From CAZVYJ01 sp964631565 (lineage in GTDB: Bacteria > Planctomycetota > Phycisphaerae > SM23-33): 64,000 nucleotides of DNA. Below are positions 29,203 through 38,795 of this stretch, piece after piece. The position numbers and the translations under genes were made by a program. The notes beneath the pieces are model-generated. The model was not told the DNA's origin. It did not search any database and saw nothing but the letters and a program-made list of their open reading frames with translations. The stretch is from assembly GCA_964631565.1 (NCBI GenBank), contig CAZVYJ010000005.1, positions 1 through 64,000 on the forward strand, given 5' to 3'. Numbering within the stretch: position 1 is the first letter of the stretch; each line of letters opens with the position of its first letter.

Positions 29203-31260
29203 CTACGACGGGAATATCCAGTAAATGGGCGCCCTGAATCCCTTGGCGGCGTAATAGATTGCGCCGTTCACCATCCAAAGCAGTCCGCCGAGCAGGTCGC
29301 CCGCGATGAGTCCTACCGCGACGGTCTGAAATCGCCTCAGCCCGCCCATGCCGCCGAATTTCACGATAATCGTTCTGGCGATCCAGCCTAGCAGGAAACT
29401 CGGCCCGAACCAGTCGAGCGGCCAGGTTCCCCACATGACCGCCAGCAGCGGGTGTATCGGCCACCATGAAAACCGCCTGCGGAGAATGGTCAGCACTATT
29501 ACGCCGGCCATGCCCGTCAACAGTGAAGCGAAGAAGCCTTTTTGCGGATTCATCGCCGCCAGCCTGGCCAGCCCGGTCGGCTGATCCTCAAGCATCCGCC
29601 CGCTGTGGTAGACGTTGTCCATGGCGTTGTTGGCCTGGTCGATATATTGGCGAGAGATGTAATCTCTCGCCCAGCTGTAGCATTTGAGCATTCCGTTGTC
29701 GTACTGCACGTAAAGTGTGGCGAATGTGCCTATCAGCAGCGCGATGACCAGCACTACGACGAAATACACCGACAGCCGGGAAAGGCGCACGCTCTGGCGG
29801 TCGGAAACCTGCCACGCGTTCATCAGGAACGGCATGAGCGATTCCCGCACGTCATATGCGAAGACGGTCATTATCAGCGCGAGAATCAGCATGGCCTGAG
29901 GCCCAAGCACCGCCGGGCCGAAGAACCCGCCGAGCAGACCGGTGGCATACCAGCCGCAGTTGAACATGAACATGCCGGTTTCCGATATCAGCCTCGCGAG
30001 GATGACATACTGCAGCAGGATTATCACGACGATGAGCATCGCCAGCAGCCAGTCCAGTTCGTGCCAGACGAGTATCCCAACCATGCCGCCGCTCGCCAGC
30101 AGCAGAATCCGCATGGCCCACGCGCCCTGCTTGCCGGACTCGTCGCCGCCGAGGAAAAGCGCCCGCCTGAAGACGGCTCCGTAATACCGCCGCCCGCTGT
30201 ACAGAAGCATAATCGCCATGCCTATGTACGCCCCCGCGCCGATCCACGCCTGGTATCCGCCGCCGAACTGTGCCTCTTTTTCGACGCCGACGCCGGCTGT
30301 TATCAGCATCGCCCATACCATTATGTAAATGTAATGTGTAATGCCGAGCGTGAACGAAACGTCGCCGGCCAGGAAAAAGCTGAACGCGAAAACCGCGATA
30401 TAAAGCTGCGGCACGAGGGTCATTTCGGTGTGTCTGACGCTGGTTATCGTCGGCCATTTCTGCGCCAAAGCGGTCAAGTTCACGCTCAGCGGGACATGCA
30501 CCATTTCGGCAGGGTACCATGCATACAGCCCGTTGATTATGTGAATCGCCAGCACGGCTGCGCACGGGTACCAGAACATCTTGTTGCGGAAAATATTGTT
30601 GAACTTTTTGCCGGGCGTCTCGCCAAGCAGCGATTCGGCGAAAGCGGCTATCGGGTAGCGAAGATGTTCGCGTTTGGACCACTGGCGGTGCAGTATGAGC
30701 GACATTGAGACGACGGCCGTCATCATGAGCGCAATCAGCGGCAGCCAGAACAGCAGCGTCCTCTGCCAGAGTCGCCATGGAATGTCCGACGGCCGAATGT
30801 GCCTGTCGCCTGTCGATATCCCTGTCAGCAGTTTGTCGATGTTTCTGTCGTTCGGATCGCCCTTGTCCATAAGCATGGCCGGCGGGATGTACTGGACGAG
30901 GTCCTTCTGTCGCCATGAATCCGGTTTCTGCTTCCACGACAGGTCGCTTTCCTGCCACCGGTGGGGCATGGAGATGCTCGTTGTGAAGTACCGCATAAGC
31001 CCGCTGTTCGGTATGGAGCAGGAAATCAGGGCGGCGCCGAGAATGACGGCCAGTTCCTTCGGCGCCAGCGCGAGTTTCGGCGAGATCATTTTCAGTAGCG
31101 GGTTGAACACCAGCAGGAATAAAATAAGCAGGCCGAAGACGCTTATGGGCAGATGGTTGCCGACCATGTAGGTGCTTTTGAGGATCTGGTCGTTCACGTA
31201 GCCTGTTGCGGTGATGAACGCCGCAGCGAGCAGGCCCAGGATTATGCTTCGAACTGTCAT
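29203..31260 (-). CDS. DUF6785-type polytopic membrane protein (oligopeptide-transporter-like)
   Basis: 685 residues with about 14 hydrophobic segments spread over the whole length. It resembles the DUF6785/DUF6784 proteins common in planctomycetes, which are distantly like OPT transporters: the region LALAPKELAVILGAALISCS, then IPNSGLMRY, and YPIAAFAESLLGETPG are characteristic as I recall them. A soluble loop of about 70 residues follows the third or fourth helix. It is probably an inner-membrane transporter of unknown substrate. It is divergent from the glycosyltransferase gene at 31465, with a 204-bp gap between starts. Confidence 0.78.
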   Translation of the reverse strand: MTVRSIILGLLAAAFITATGYVNDQILKSTYMVGNHLPISVFGLLILFLLVFNPLLKMISPKLALAPKELAVILGAALISCSIPNSGLMRYFTTSISMPHRWQESDLSWKQKPDSWRQKDLVQYIPPAMLMDKGDPNDRNIDKLLTGISTGDRHIRPSDIPWRLWQRTLLFWLPLIALMMTAVVSMSLILHRQWSKREHLRYPIAAFAESLLGETPGKKFNNIFRNKMFWYPCAAVLAIHIINGLYAWYPAEMVHVPLSVNLTALAQKWPTITSVRHTEMTLVPQLYIAVFAFSFFLAGDVSFTLGITHYIYIMVWAMLITAGVGVEKEAQFGGGYQAWIGAGAYIGMAIMLLYSGRRYYGAVFRRALFLGGDESGKQGAWAMRILLLASGGMVGILVWHELDWLLAMLIVVIILLQYVILARLISETGMFMFNCGWYATGLLGGFFGPAVLGPQAMLILALIMTVFAYDVRESLMPFLMNAWQVSDRQSVRLSRLSVYFVVVLVIALLIGTFATLYVQYDNGMLKCYSWARDYISRQYIDQANNAMDNVYHSGRMLEDQPTGLARLAAMNPQKGFFASLLTGMAGVIVLTILRRRFSWWPIHPLLAVMWGTWPLDWFGPSFLLGWIARTIIVKFGGMGGLRRFQTVAVGLIAGDLLGGLLWMVNGAIYYAAKGFRAPIYWIFPS

Positions 31261-31464
31261 GTCATTTCTTTGTCGGCTGGACGTGTTCTGCCGGTATTTT
31301 CAGCAGATGGTAAGCTGTCTGCATTATCTATGTCTAACAGGTTTTGGCCGCTTCCGGGCCTGTTTTAATGCAAAAATAACGTTTTGCTGCAGTTGAATTT
31401 ATATGCCGGGTGATTTCGCCGATGATATTGTTAGCGAATCTAAGGAATCCAGTGAGGTGCAGGG

Positions 31465-33243
31465 ATGATAGTGGTGCATGTTACGCATGAAGCGGTTGAG
31501 AAAATCGGCGGCATCGGCGCGGTTATCGCCGGGCTGATGACGACGGACGCCTACGACGAAGCGGTTTCGCGGACCATTCTTCTTGGCCCGCTGCTCACAA
31601 CCGACCGGCCCGTCAACCGCAGGCTGGGCGATGGCGGAAAGGTGATATACAGCTCGCTGGACGAAATTCAGCCGGGCGAGTACCTGGAAAAGTTCAGCCC
31701 CATAGAAAAGACCTACGACGTCGGCATTATTTACGGCAAGCGGCCGGTCAGCGACCCGTGCACGGGCAAAAGCGTCGAAGCCGAGGTGCTGCTGGTCGAT
31801 GTGTTCCACGCCAACAAGAACCGCCTGAACCTGTTCAAGGGCGAGCTCTACAAGAAGTTCGCCGTTCCGTCGCAGGAATTCGAGAATGTGTGGGAATACG
31901 AGCAGTACGTCCGCCTGGCCGAGCCGGGCTTCGAGGCTCTCAAGGCGATTCACTGCGGCGACAACGGCGAGCGGGTCGTTTATCTTGCGCACGAATACAT
32001 GGGCATGCCGACGGCGCTGAAAGCGATTCTTTCCGGCTCGCCGAACACGCACACCGTTTTCTACGCCCACGAAGTGGCGTCAGTCCGTCCGATAGTGGAA
32101 AAGCACGGCGGCCACGACACGATGTTTTACAACGTGCTCAAACGTGCTGCAGCCGCCGGCATGACGCTCGAAGAAGTTTTCCCGTCGGTTTTCGGCAACT
32201 ACAAGCACGGGCTGGTCAAGGCGGCCAGATATTGCGATTCAGTATTCGCCGTGGGCGATTACATCGTCGACGAACTGAAGTTCCTCGACGCGCATTTTAA
32301 GAACACGGAAATCGACCTGGTCTACAACGGCATTCCAGCCTTCGAGATAACTCTTGAAGAGAAAAAACGCAGCCGCGCTCGAATGCAGCAGTACGCGGAG
32401 AATCTTTTCGGCACAAGACCGACGTGGACGTTCGCACACGTAGCCCGTCCGGTGCTGAGCAAGGGCATATGGCGCGACCTCGGCGTGCTGCATGATCTCG
32501 AACCACTGCTGGCGGAGAGGGGCGAGACGGCCGTCTATTTCATGCTTGGCACGCTCGGCGGGCAGCGGCGCAGCAGGGACATCGCCCAGATGGAGCGTGT
32601 CTACGGCTGGCCGGTAAAGCACGAAATTGGATACCCGGACCTGTGCGGCGGAGAGGAAGTCGTCGGCGAAATGTTCGATGCGTTCAACCGCGACCACCGC
32701 GCCGTGCGGGCGGTCTTCGTGAACCAGTGGGACTGGAACCGAAATCAGTGCGGATCGAGAATGCCGGAAGACATGGCCTTCTCCGACATTCGCCAGGGCA
32801 CGGACGTCGAGTTCGGCCTGAGCGTGTACGAGCCGTTCGGCATCAGCCAGTTCGAGCCGCTAAGCTTCGGCGCGCTATGCGTCGTGTCGAATGTGTGCGG
32901 CTGCACCGGCTTTGCACGCCGCGCCGCCGGCGACGGAAAGCGGGACAGGAATATCATCGAGGCCGACTATCTCCGCGTGCAGGAAAGCGAAACGCTGGAG
33001 AGCCTCATGAATATGGGCATCGCGATTCGCGACGGCGTCGAGAAGGCCGAAAATGCCCGGATTGCCGCGAAAATCATCGAAAGGCTCCCGCGAAACGACA
33101 AGCAGATGCGGCAGATGATAGCCTCCGGCCACGAACTGGCCCGGAAAATGAGCTGGGAATGCGTGGTAAAAGAGTATTTTCTCCCCGGCGTGACTAGAAT
33201 GTCTCAGGACCGCTCTGCGGCTGACGCTCCGGTTGTTGCTTGA
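31465..33243 (+). CDS. Glycogen/starch-synthase-like glycosyltransferase
   Basis: 592 residues. The N-terminus (MIVVHVTHEAVEKIGGIGAV) resembles the donor-binding loop of glycogen synthases, and YEPFGISQFEPLSFGALCVV near residue 455 matches the ExxxxxxxE acceptor/donor region of the GT-B retaining enzymes. Intermediate segments (VVYLAHEYMGMPTALKA, TVFYAHEVASVRPI, VVGDYIVDE-like) are unusual, so it is a divergent member, perhaps making a storage glucan or a related polymer. GAGGTGCAGGG precedes the ATG. A single-gene unit; the Rrf2 gene after it begins 68 bp downstream. Confidence 0.75.
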   Translation: MIVVHVTHEAVEKIGGIGAVIAGLMTTDAYDEAVSRTILLGPLLTTDRPVNRRLGDGGKVIYSSLDEIQPGEYLEKFSPIEKTYDVGIIYGKRPVSDPCTGKSVEAEVLLVDVFHANKNRLNLFKGELYKKFAVPSQEFENVWEYEQYVRLAEPGFEALKAIHCGDNGERVVYLAHEYMGMPTALKAILSGSPNTHTVFYAHEVASVRPIVEKHGGHDTMFYNVLKRAAAAGMTLEEVFPSVFGNYKHGLVKAARYCDSVFAVGDYIVDELKFLDAHFKNTEIDLVYNGIPAFEITLEEKKRSRARMQQYAENLFGTRPTWTFAHVARPVLSKGIWRDLGVLHDLEPLLAERGETAVYFMLGTLGGQRRSRDIAQMERVYGWPVKHEIGYPDLCGGEEVVGEMFDAFNRDHRAVRAVFVNQWDWNRNQCGSRMPEDMAFSDIRQGTDVEFGLSVYEPFGISQFEPLSFGALCVVSNVCGCTGFARRAAGDGKRDRNIIEADYLRVQESETLESLMNMGIAIRDGVEKAENARIAAKIIERLPRNDKQMRQMIASGHELARKMSWECVVKEYFLPGVTRMSQDRSAADAPVVA

Positions 33244-33311
33244 CCCCGGGGGCGGCGAGGTTTAGATTAACTTTCCCGTAAGCTGCGGACACGAAATTCC
33301 TGAGGTGTCTT

Positions 33312-33716
33312 TTGTCCAATATGAGACTTTCTCCGGCTGCTGAATACGCGATCAGAGGCGCCGTTGTGCTGGCCCGGAACTACGGACAAGGCCCGATGAG
33401 CCTCGACGCCGTATGCTGCACGCGCGAACTGCCGAAGCAGTACCTCACAAAAATATTCGCCTCGCTGACCAAGGCGGGGCTTGTCACGCCCGTTCGCGGC
33501 AAGCACGGCGGCTACGAACTTGCCCGCGAGCCGGCCCGGATTTCCGTGCTGGATGTGATGCAGGCTGTCGAAGGTCCGCTGGCGGTGAACTTCTGCCAGT
33601 ATGACCCGCCGCGGTGCGAAGAATATCAGTGCCCGCTGCGCAAGGTCTGGGGTAAGCTGCAGGCGACCGTGCGCGACAGCCTCGCCAACTTCACCCTCGC
33701 CGATTTCCTGGAATGA
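33312..33716 (+). CDS. Rrf2-family transcriptional regulator with three cysteines
   Basis: 134 residues. The winged helix opens LSPAAEYAIRGAVVLARNYG and continues with YLTKIFASLTKAGLVTPVRG and KHGGYELAREP. A Cys triad in FCQYDPPRCEEYQCPL (C-x6-C-x4-C) suggests an iron-sulfur or nitric-oxide/redox-sensing cluster as in IscR or NsrR. TTG at 33312 has GAGGTG at good distance; ATG at 33321 (MRLSPAAEYAIR) is the usual family start, so the true start is uncertain. It is one of two Rrf2 genes within 4 kb; the other heads the isc operon. Confidence 0.88.
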   Translation: MSNMRLSPAAEYAIRGAVVLARNYGQGPMSLDAVCCTRELPKQYLTKIFASLTKAGLVTPVRGKHGGYELAREPARISVLDVMQAVEGPLAVNFCQYDPPRCEEYQCPLRKVWGKLQATVRDSLANFTLADFLE

Positions 33717-33747
33717 ATCTTTCTCTGGTATTTGTCCAGACCAAACC

Positions 33748-33845
33748 GCGTATGAGCCGCGACTGTAAACCTGTCCCATAGGGATGAGCGGTCATTCTCA
33801 TATGAACTTTTACGGACCGCAACCTGACGGTCGCGGCTCGTTAGA
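33748..33845. repeat. Dispersed intergenic repeat R2, copy 2
   Basis: Contains CTGTCCCATAGGGATGAGCGG, nearly identical to the R2 copy near 5519-5540, followed by a GGACCGCAACCTGACGGTCG stem. GAGCCGCGACTGTAA (33754-33768) recurs inverted at 52-66, so a fragment of the same family lies at the window start. It fills most of the gap between the Rrf2 gene and the convergent hydrolase gene. Confidence 0.5.
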
Positions 33846-33871
33846 TCATTTCTTTGGATACTGTTGCTTCT

Positions 33872-34501
33872 TCACAGCGTTATGCTCTCGCCGGGCTTCA
33901 GTATGTGCACCTTGCACGGCGCAGCCTTGGCGAACTTTTTCGCGTCCGATTCGCCGCCGACGATATCGCCCCAGTGATACGGAATCGCCGCCTTGGGGCC
34001 GATGGCCCTGCAGGCCGCCGCTGCCTCCGGGCCGTCCAGCGTGTACGTTCCGCCCACGGGCAGCAGGGCGACGTCGACATCCTTCAGGTCGCTCATCTCG
34101 GGGACCAGGTCCGAGTCGCCGGAGTAATAAATCCGCTTCCCGGCGATAGTGAACACCGCGCCCAGCCAGTTGTTGCCGCGAGGGTGGAATTTTTTCCCGA
34201 TGTTATAGGCCGCCGTCGTCTCGATGGTGATGCCGTTCGCCGTCAGCTTTTCTCCCGGAGCCGCCGCTTTGGCCGCCCCAAGTTTTGCGGCCGTGTCAGC
34301 CGGCGCCACGACGGCTGTGCCGGCCCTGGACACTTTGGCGACGTCCTCCGGCGAACAGTGGTCGTAATGGCTGTGGGACACGAACACTAAGTCGGCATCA
34401 TGCGGCGAGCCTTCCAGCTTCCACGGGTCGATGTATAATACACTCCCGCCGGCTGAGATTCTGAAACTTGCGTGGTTAATCCATTTTATTTCGATAGACA
34501 T
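33872..34501 (-). CDS. UPF0173-like metallo-beta-lactamase-fold hydrolase
   Basis: 209 residues. The metal-binding signature HSHYDHCSPED is followed by the later ligands in YSGDSDL and a C-terminal IPYHWGD, as in UlaG/UPF0173 proteins. The N-terminus MSIEIKWINHASFRIS is typical of that group. It is a cytoplasmic metal-dependent hydrolase, often acting on phosphodiesters or lactones; the substrate is unknown. The start at 34501 has AAGGAG 6 nt upstream. It is divergent from the rhamnosidase-like gene starting 84 bp away. Confidence 0.9.
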   Translation of the reverse strand: MSIEIKWINHASFRISAGGSVLYIDPWKLEGSPHDADLVFVSHSHYDHCSPEDVAKVSRAGTAVVAPADTAAKLGAAKAAAPGEKLTANGITIETTAAYNIGKKFHPRGNNWLGAVFTIAGKRIYYSGDSDLVPEMSDLKDVDVALLPVGGTYTLDGPEAAAACRAIGPKAAIPYHWGDIVGGESDAKKFAKAAPCKVHILKPGESITL

Positions 34502-34585
34502 AGCCGGCTCCTTTCGGATAGATGGACTGTTTAATTTTACGTATTTGACGGAAATTTCAAAACAATACAACAGGAACGATATTTA

Positions 34586-36955
34586 ATGGCCGGCAGCAAT
34601 TCAAAACGTACGTATTTCCAGTCCGCGCGACCGATCTGGCCCGCAGGCAGAACAAAGGAGATGAACCTGCTTGTCGGCTTCCGCGCTGCAGTGCCCGCGA
34701 CTGCGGGCGGGCCGGTCGTACTGACTATAGCGGCATCATCGCTCTACAGACTGACTGTCAACGGAGAGTTCGTCGGCCATGGCCCGGCCCGCGGGCCGCA
34801 CGGCTATTTCAGAGTGGACAGATGGGATATCACAGGCAGGCTCACTGCGGCGCGAAACGTCGTGGCCATGGAAGTAGCCGGCTATAACGTAACGAATTAT
34901 TACCTGATAAATGAACCGGCGTTCTGCCAGGCGGAAATCACCGCCGGCGGGAAAGTGCTGGCCTCGACCGCGGGCGACGGTGAGCAGTTCACCGCGGCCG
35001 TCCTGGAGTACCGTATTCAGAAGGTTGATAAATACAGCGGCCAGCGATGTTTTGTCGAGGCATACAGATTATCGCCGGAATCCGACGCTTGGCGCAAAGA
35101 CGCCGCCGCTCCGATGAAGGGCGTCAGGTGCGAGGTGCTCCCCGGCAAGCGGCTGCTGCCGCGAGGTGTGGCGTATCCGGAGTTCCACGTAGTTCGCCCG
35201 GCCGAGGAGACATTCCGCGGCAGCGTCAGAATCAATCCTCCGCCGGCTGAGCCGTGGAAGCCTTATTACTTGATACACATCGGCGACGCCCTTACCGGCT
35301 ACCGCGAAGAGGAACTGGATTTCAACGCTTCATTCGAAATGCAGCGTGTTGAGAATACCTTCAGGGAAAAAGTCAGCCGGCCTGTCTCTGCCGGCGCTGT
35401 CTTCAAGCTGCCGGCCGACTCCTACAGAATCTTCCGGTTTGACAAGGACCGCACCGGCTTTATCGGCGCGAAGGTGAAGTGCGGGCGTGCGATGCGGCTG
35501 CTGATGGTCTTTGACGAGATACTCACCGGCGACGACATCGACTGGAAGCGACTGAACTGCACATCCGTGGTGACCTTCGACATTCAGCCCGGCAGCTACG
35601 CGCTGGAGACCATCGAGCCTTATGTGATGCAGCATCTTAAGCTGATAGCCGTCGGCGGCGAATGCGAAATCGGCGACGTTTACCTGCGAGAATACGCCAA
35701 TGACGAAACCGGCCGGGCGGCGTTCAACTCGCCGGACGGGCAGCTTAACATGATATTCGAGGCCGCCCGCGAAACGTTCCGTCAGAACGCCGTGGACCTG
35801 TTCATGGACTGCCCGTCCCGCGAGCGAGCGGGCTGGCTGTGCGACAGCTTTTTCGCCGCCCGGGCCGCATGGGACCTGATGGGCGACACGACAATCGAGC
35901 ACAACATGTTCGAAAACTTCATGCTGCCGGAAAAATTCCCGCACCTGGTCGAAGGCATGCTGCCGATGTGCTACCCGGGCGAGGATATCACCGGCAACTA
36001 CATCCCAAGCTGGGCCATGTGGTTCGTCATACAGCTCGAAGAATATCTCGGCCGCAGCGGCGACAGAAAAATGATCGACGCGCTGAAACCCCGCGTGCTG
36101 GCGCTGATGAAATTCTTCGAGGCGTACAGAAACTCCGACGGCCTGCTCGAAAAGCTGGGCGGCTGGAACTTCGTCGAGTGGTCGAAGGCCAATGACTTCG
36201 TCCAGGACGTCAATTATCCGATAAACATGTTCTATCTTGGCGCCCTTGCCGCAGCCGGCCGAATGTACGGCATGAAAAAGCTGCTAGACGAGGCCGAGGC
36301 GATAAGAAACGTTATCCGCAGGCAGTCGTTCGACGGGGAATTCTTCGTCGATAACGCCGTCCGGACCGAAGACGGCTCGCTGCAGGTGACCCGCAACCGC
36401 ACCGAGGTCTGCCAGTATTTCGCGTTCTATTTCGACGTCGCCTTGCCGAAGACTCACGCAAAGCTCTGGGACACGCTCGTGAACGGGTTCGGCCCGAAGC
36501 GCGAGCGGACCGGGGCGTTTTCGGAAATTCATCCGAGCGAGCCTTTCTGCGGCTACATGGTTCGGCTGGAGCTGCTTTCCCGATACGGCGCGACGGCCGG
36601 CCTCGCCGACGACATCAAGATGTATTTCCTCAAGATGGCCGAACTCACCGGCACGCTCTGGGAGCACGTGAAATTATCGGGCAGCTACAATCACGGGTTC
36701 ATGTCGCACGTCGCGCACGTGCTCTATCGCGACGTGCTCGGCGTCTACCGCGTTGACGGCCCCGGACGAAAGGTGACGCTTCGTTTCTGCGATATTCCGC
36801 TGGAATCCTGCAGCGGCTGCATGCCGGTCGGCGATTCTCGCGTCGAGCTTTCCTGGCGCAAGGAAGGCGGAGCGATATGCTATCGCCTCTCCGTCCCGCA
36901 GGGCTTCAACATCGATGTGCAGAACCTCACGAAACTGCAACTCCGCCGAGAATAG
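34586..36955 (+). CDS. GH78-like alpha-L-rhamnosidase
   Basis: 789 residues, no signal peptide. The N-terminal region (about 1-320) is made of beta-sandwich domains (ASSLYRLTVNGEFVGHGPAR, DRWDITGRL). The (alpha/alpha)6 catalytic domain has the hallmark DCPSRERAGW at residues 408-417, corresponding to the GH78 DCPxRxE motif with the candidate acid Glu413. It continues with GNYIPSWAMWFVIQLEEYL and ends in a beta domain. It would release rhamnose from oligosaccharides imported into the cell. AGGA lies upstream of the ATG. Together with the GH89-like enzyme it suggests intracellular breakdown of complex glycans. Confidence 0.85.
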   Translation: MAGSNSKRTYFQSARPIWPAGRTKEMNLLVGFRAAVPATAGGPVVLTIAASSLYRLTVNGEFVGHGPARGPHGYFRVDRWDITGRLTAARNVVAMEVAGYNVTNYYLINEPAFCQAEITAGGKVLASTAGDGEQFTAAVLEYRIQKVDKYSGQRCFVEAYRLSPESDAWRKDAAAPMKGVRCEVLPGKRLLPRGVAYPEFHVVRPAEETFRGSVRINPPPAEPWKPYYLIHIGDALTGYREEELDFNASFEMQRVENTFREKVSRPVSAGAVFKLPADSYRIFRFDKDRTGFIGAKVKCGRAMRLLMVFDEILTGDDIDWKRLNCTSVVTFDIQPGSYALETIEPYVMQHLKLIAVGGECEIGDVYLREYANDETGRAAFNSPDGQLNMIFEAARETFRQNAVDLFMDCPSRERAGWLCDSFFAARAAWDLMGDTTIEHNMFENFMLPEKFPHLVEGMLPMCYPGEDITGNYIPSWAMWFVIQLEEYLGRSGDRKMIDALKPRVLALMKFFEAYRNSDGLLEKLGGWNFVEWSKANDFVQDVNYPINMFYLGALAAAGRMYGMKKLLDEAEAIRNVIRRQSFDGEFFVDNAVRTEDGSLQVTRNRTEVCQYFAFYFDVALPKTHAKLWDTLVNGFGPKRERTGAFSEIHPSEPFCGYMVRLELLSRYGATAGLADDIKMYFLKMAELTGTLWEHVKLSGSYNHGFMSHVAHVLYRDVLGVYRVDGPGRKVTLRFCDIPLESCSGCMPVGDSRVELSWRKEGGAICYRLSVPQGFNIDVQNLTKLQLRRE

Positions 36956-37053
36956 TAGATTTTAAGGCACATCATCTTCGTCTGCACAAAATGGTTTGTA
37001 AGGCCCTTGAAATCAAGCATTTATGTATAAACCTCCCGAATAGTAGCAAATAA

Positions 37054-37101
37054 GTACTAATTCCAGTTGAAATCGTACTAATAGGGTACTATATATTAGT
37101 A
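37054..37101. promoter_or_regulatory. Operator repeats in front of the isc operon
   Basis: GTACTAAT occurs at 37054-37061 and 37075-37082, GTACTATA at 37086-37093, and the inverted ATTAGTA at 37095-37101. The first two are 21 bp (two helical turns) apart and the third 11 bp on. They overlap the promoter, fitting cooperative binding by the Rrf2/IscR protein encoded right after them. Confidence 0.55.
37067..37095 (+). promoter_or_regulatory. Promoter of the isc operon
   Basis: TTGAAA (37067-37072), a 17-bp spacer and TATATA (37090-37095). Transcription should begin near 37102, only about 5 nt before the ATG at 37107, and no Shine-Dalgarno is seen, so the first gene may be translated from a nearly leaderless mRNA. 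Confidence 0.5.
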
Positions 37102-37106
37102 GAGAC

Positions 37107-37553
37107 ATGCTGGCGCTAACTAAAAAAACAGGATACGGGCTGATTGCGATGACGCATCTCGCCGGGCTTGCAGACGGCGAGGTGTCGAGTTCTCGCGAAA
37201 TCGCCGACAAGTTCGGCGTGCCGATTTCGCTGCTGATGAACGTGCTCAAGGAGCTTTGCGCTTCCGGCTACGTTGAATCCGTTCGCGGCTCGCGCGGCGG
37301 GTATCGCCTGACGCGGCGGCCTGAGGAAATTTCGCTGGCCGACCTCGTCACGGCTGTCGAAGGGCCGATACGCCTGGCCGAGTGCGTCACAGGCGATGTC
37401 GCCGACGGCACAGGCGCGATATGCAAGGTTATGGACCGCTGCCCGATAGCCGACCCGGTCCACCGCGTGCACCGCAAGCTGAGGGATTTTCTCAAAAACG
37501 TCACGCTGGCCGAGATTGTAGAGCCGGCCGGCGCTATAGTTGAAGGAAAGTGA
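37107..37553 (+). CDS. iscR: Rrf2-family regulator of the isc operon (IscR-like)
   Basis: 148 residues. The winged-helix part reads [20 protein letters not shown], with [20 protein letters not shown] and [20 protein letters not shown]. Three cysteines ([17 protein letters not shown]) are placed like the IscR cluster ligands, so it probably senses the iron-sulfur status of the cell and represses the operon when clusters are plentiful. Operator-like repeats overlap its promoter. The stop codon is one base before the iscS ATG, so translation is likely coupled. Confidence 0.88.
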   Translation: MLALTKKTGYGLIAMTHLAGLADGEVSSSREIADKFGVPISLLMNVLKELCASGYVESVRGSRGGYRLTRRPEEISLADLVTAVEGPIRLAECVTGDVADGTGAICKVMDRCPIADPVHRVHRKLRDFLKNVTLAEIVEPAGAIVEGK

Positions 37554-37554
37554 T

Positions 37555-38772
37555 ATGCCGCTCAAGTTACCGATATATCTTGACCATAACGCGACCACGC
37601 CGGTTGACCCGCGCGTGCTCAAGGCGATGATGCCGTTTCTGACCGACACGTTCGGCAACGCGGCCAGCAAGAACCATTCGTTCGGCTGGAAGGCGGAGGA
37701 AGCGGTCGAAAAGGCCCGCGAGCAGATAGCGAAACTCATCGGCGCAAGTGCGATGGAGATTGTCTTCACATCCGGCGCGACCGAGAGCGACAATCTCGCG
37801 ATAAAGGGCGTCGCTGAGATGTACGCCGAAAAGGGCGACCACATCATCACTTGCCTGACCGAGCACAAGGCCGTCCTCGACACGTGCAAGAGGCTCGAGC
37901 AGCGGGGCTGCAAGGTGACCTATCTGAAGCCCGACGAGTTCGGCCGCGTGTCGGCCGACCAGGTCGCCGCCGCCATTGCCGACAAAACGATTCTCATCAC
38001 GCTGATGTACGCCAACAACGAAGTCGGCACGCTGCACCCGATAGCCGAGATAGGCAAGCTGGCCAAGCAGCGGGGCGTGATATTCCACAGCGACGCGACG
38101 CAGGCGGTTGGCAAGGTTCCGATTGACGTCGAGGCGATGGGCATAGACCTGCTGAGCGTCTCGGCGCACAAGATTTACGGGCCCAAGGGCGTCGGCTGCC
38201 TGTACGTGCGTCGGCGCGGGCCTCGCGTCAGGCTGACGTGCCAGATGGACGGCGGCGGCCACGAACGCGGAATGCGCAGCGGCACGCTGAACGTTCCGGG
38301 CATCGTCGGGCTTGGAGCGGCCTGCGAAATCGCCGGCGCAGAGATGGCCGAGGAAGCCCGCCGACTGACTGCATTGCGCGACCGCCTGACCGACGGCATT
38401 TTCGCCGGCCTGGACCACGTCAAGCTCAACGGCCACCCGACGCAGCGCCTGGCGAACACCGTGAACCTCTCCTTTGCGTATGTCGAGGGCGAATCGCTGA
38501 TGATGAAGATGAAGGACCTTGCCGTTTCCTCCGGGTCGGCATGCACGAGTGCCTCGCTGGAGCCCAGCCACGTGCTGACGGCGATGGGCGTGCCGGACGA
38601 GCTTTCGCACAGCTCCATACGCTTCAGCCTCGGGCGATGGACCACGCAGGAGGAAATAGACTACGCCGTCGCGCAGGTCGTCAAGGCAGTCAAGGAACTC
38701 CGCGAGCTTAGCCCGCTGTACGAGATGGCCCAGGAGGGTGTGGACATCAGCGCGGTCAAGTGGAGAAGGTAG
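37555..38772 (+). CDS. iscS: Cysteine desulfurase IscS
   Basis: 405 residues. This PLP enzyme takes sulfur from cysteine for cluster assembly. Visible are [16 protein letters not shown] at the start, the [15 protein letters not shown] segment, the PLP lysine in [10 protein letters not shown], the R(M)[12 protein letters not shown] region, and the active-site Cys in [10 protein letters not shown]. The ATG at 37555 has AAGGA upstream; an in-frame TTG at 37540 was rejected. Length and motifs are those of group I NifS/IscS. The stop codon lies in a purine-rich AGTAGAAAG tract before iscU. Confidence 0.95.
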   Translation: MPLKLPIYLDHNATTPVDPRVLKAMMPFLTDTFGNAASKNHSFGWKAEEAVEKAREQIAKLIGASAMEIVFTSGATESDNLAIKGVAEMYAEKGDHIITCLTEHKAVLDTCKRLEQRGCKVTYLKPDEFGRVSADQVAAAIADKTILITLMYANNEVGTLHPIAEIGKLAKQRGVIFHSDATQAVGKVPIDVEAMGIDLLSVSAHKIYGPKGVGCLYVRRRGPRVRLTCQMDGGGHERGMRSGTLNVPGIVGLGAACEIAGAEMAEEARRLTALRDRLTDGIFAGLDHVKLNGHPTQRLANTVNLSFAYVEGESLMMKMKDLAVSSGSACTSASLEPSHVLTAMGVPDELSHSSIRFSLGRWTTQEEIDYAVAQVVKAVKELRELSPLYEMAQEGVDISAVKWRR

Positions 38773-38795
38773 AAAAAGTAGAAAGAAGCGGAAAT

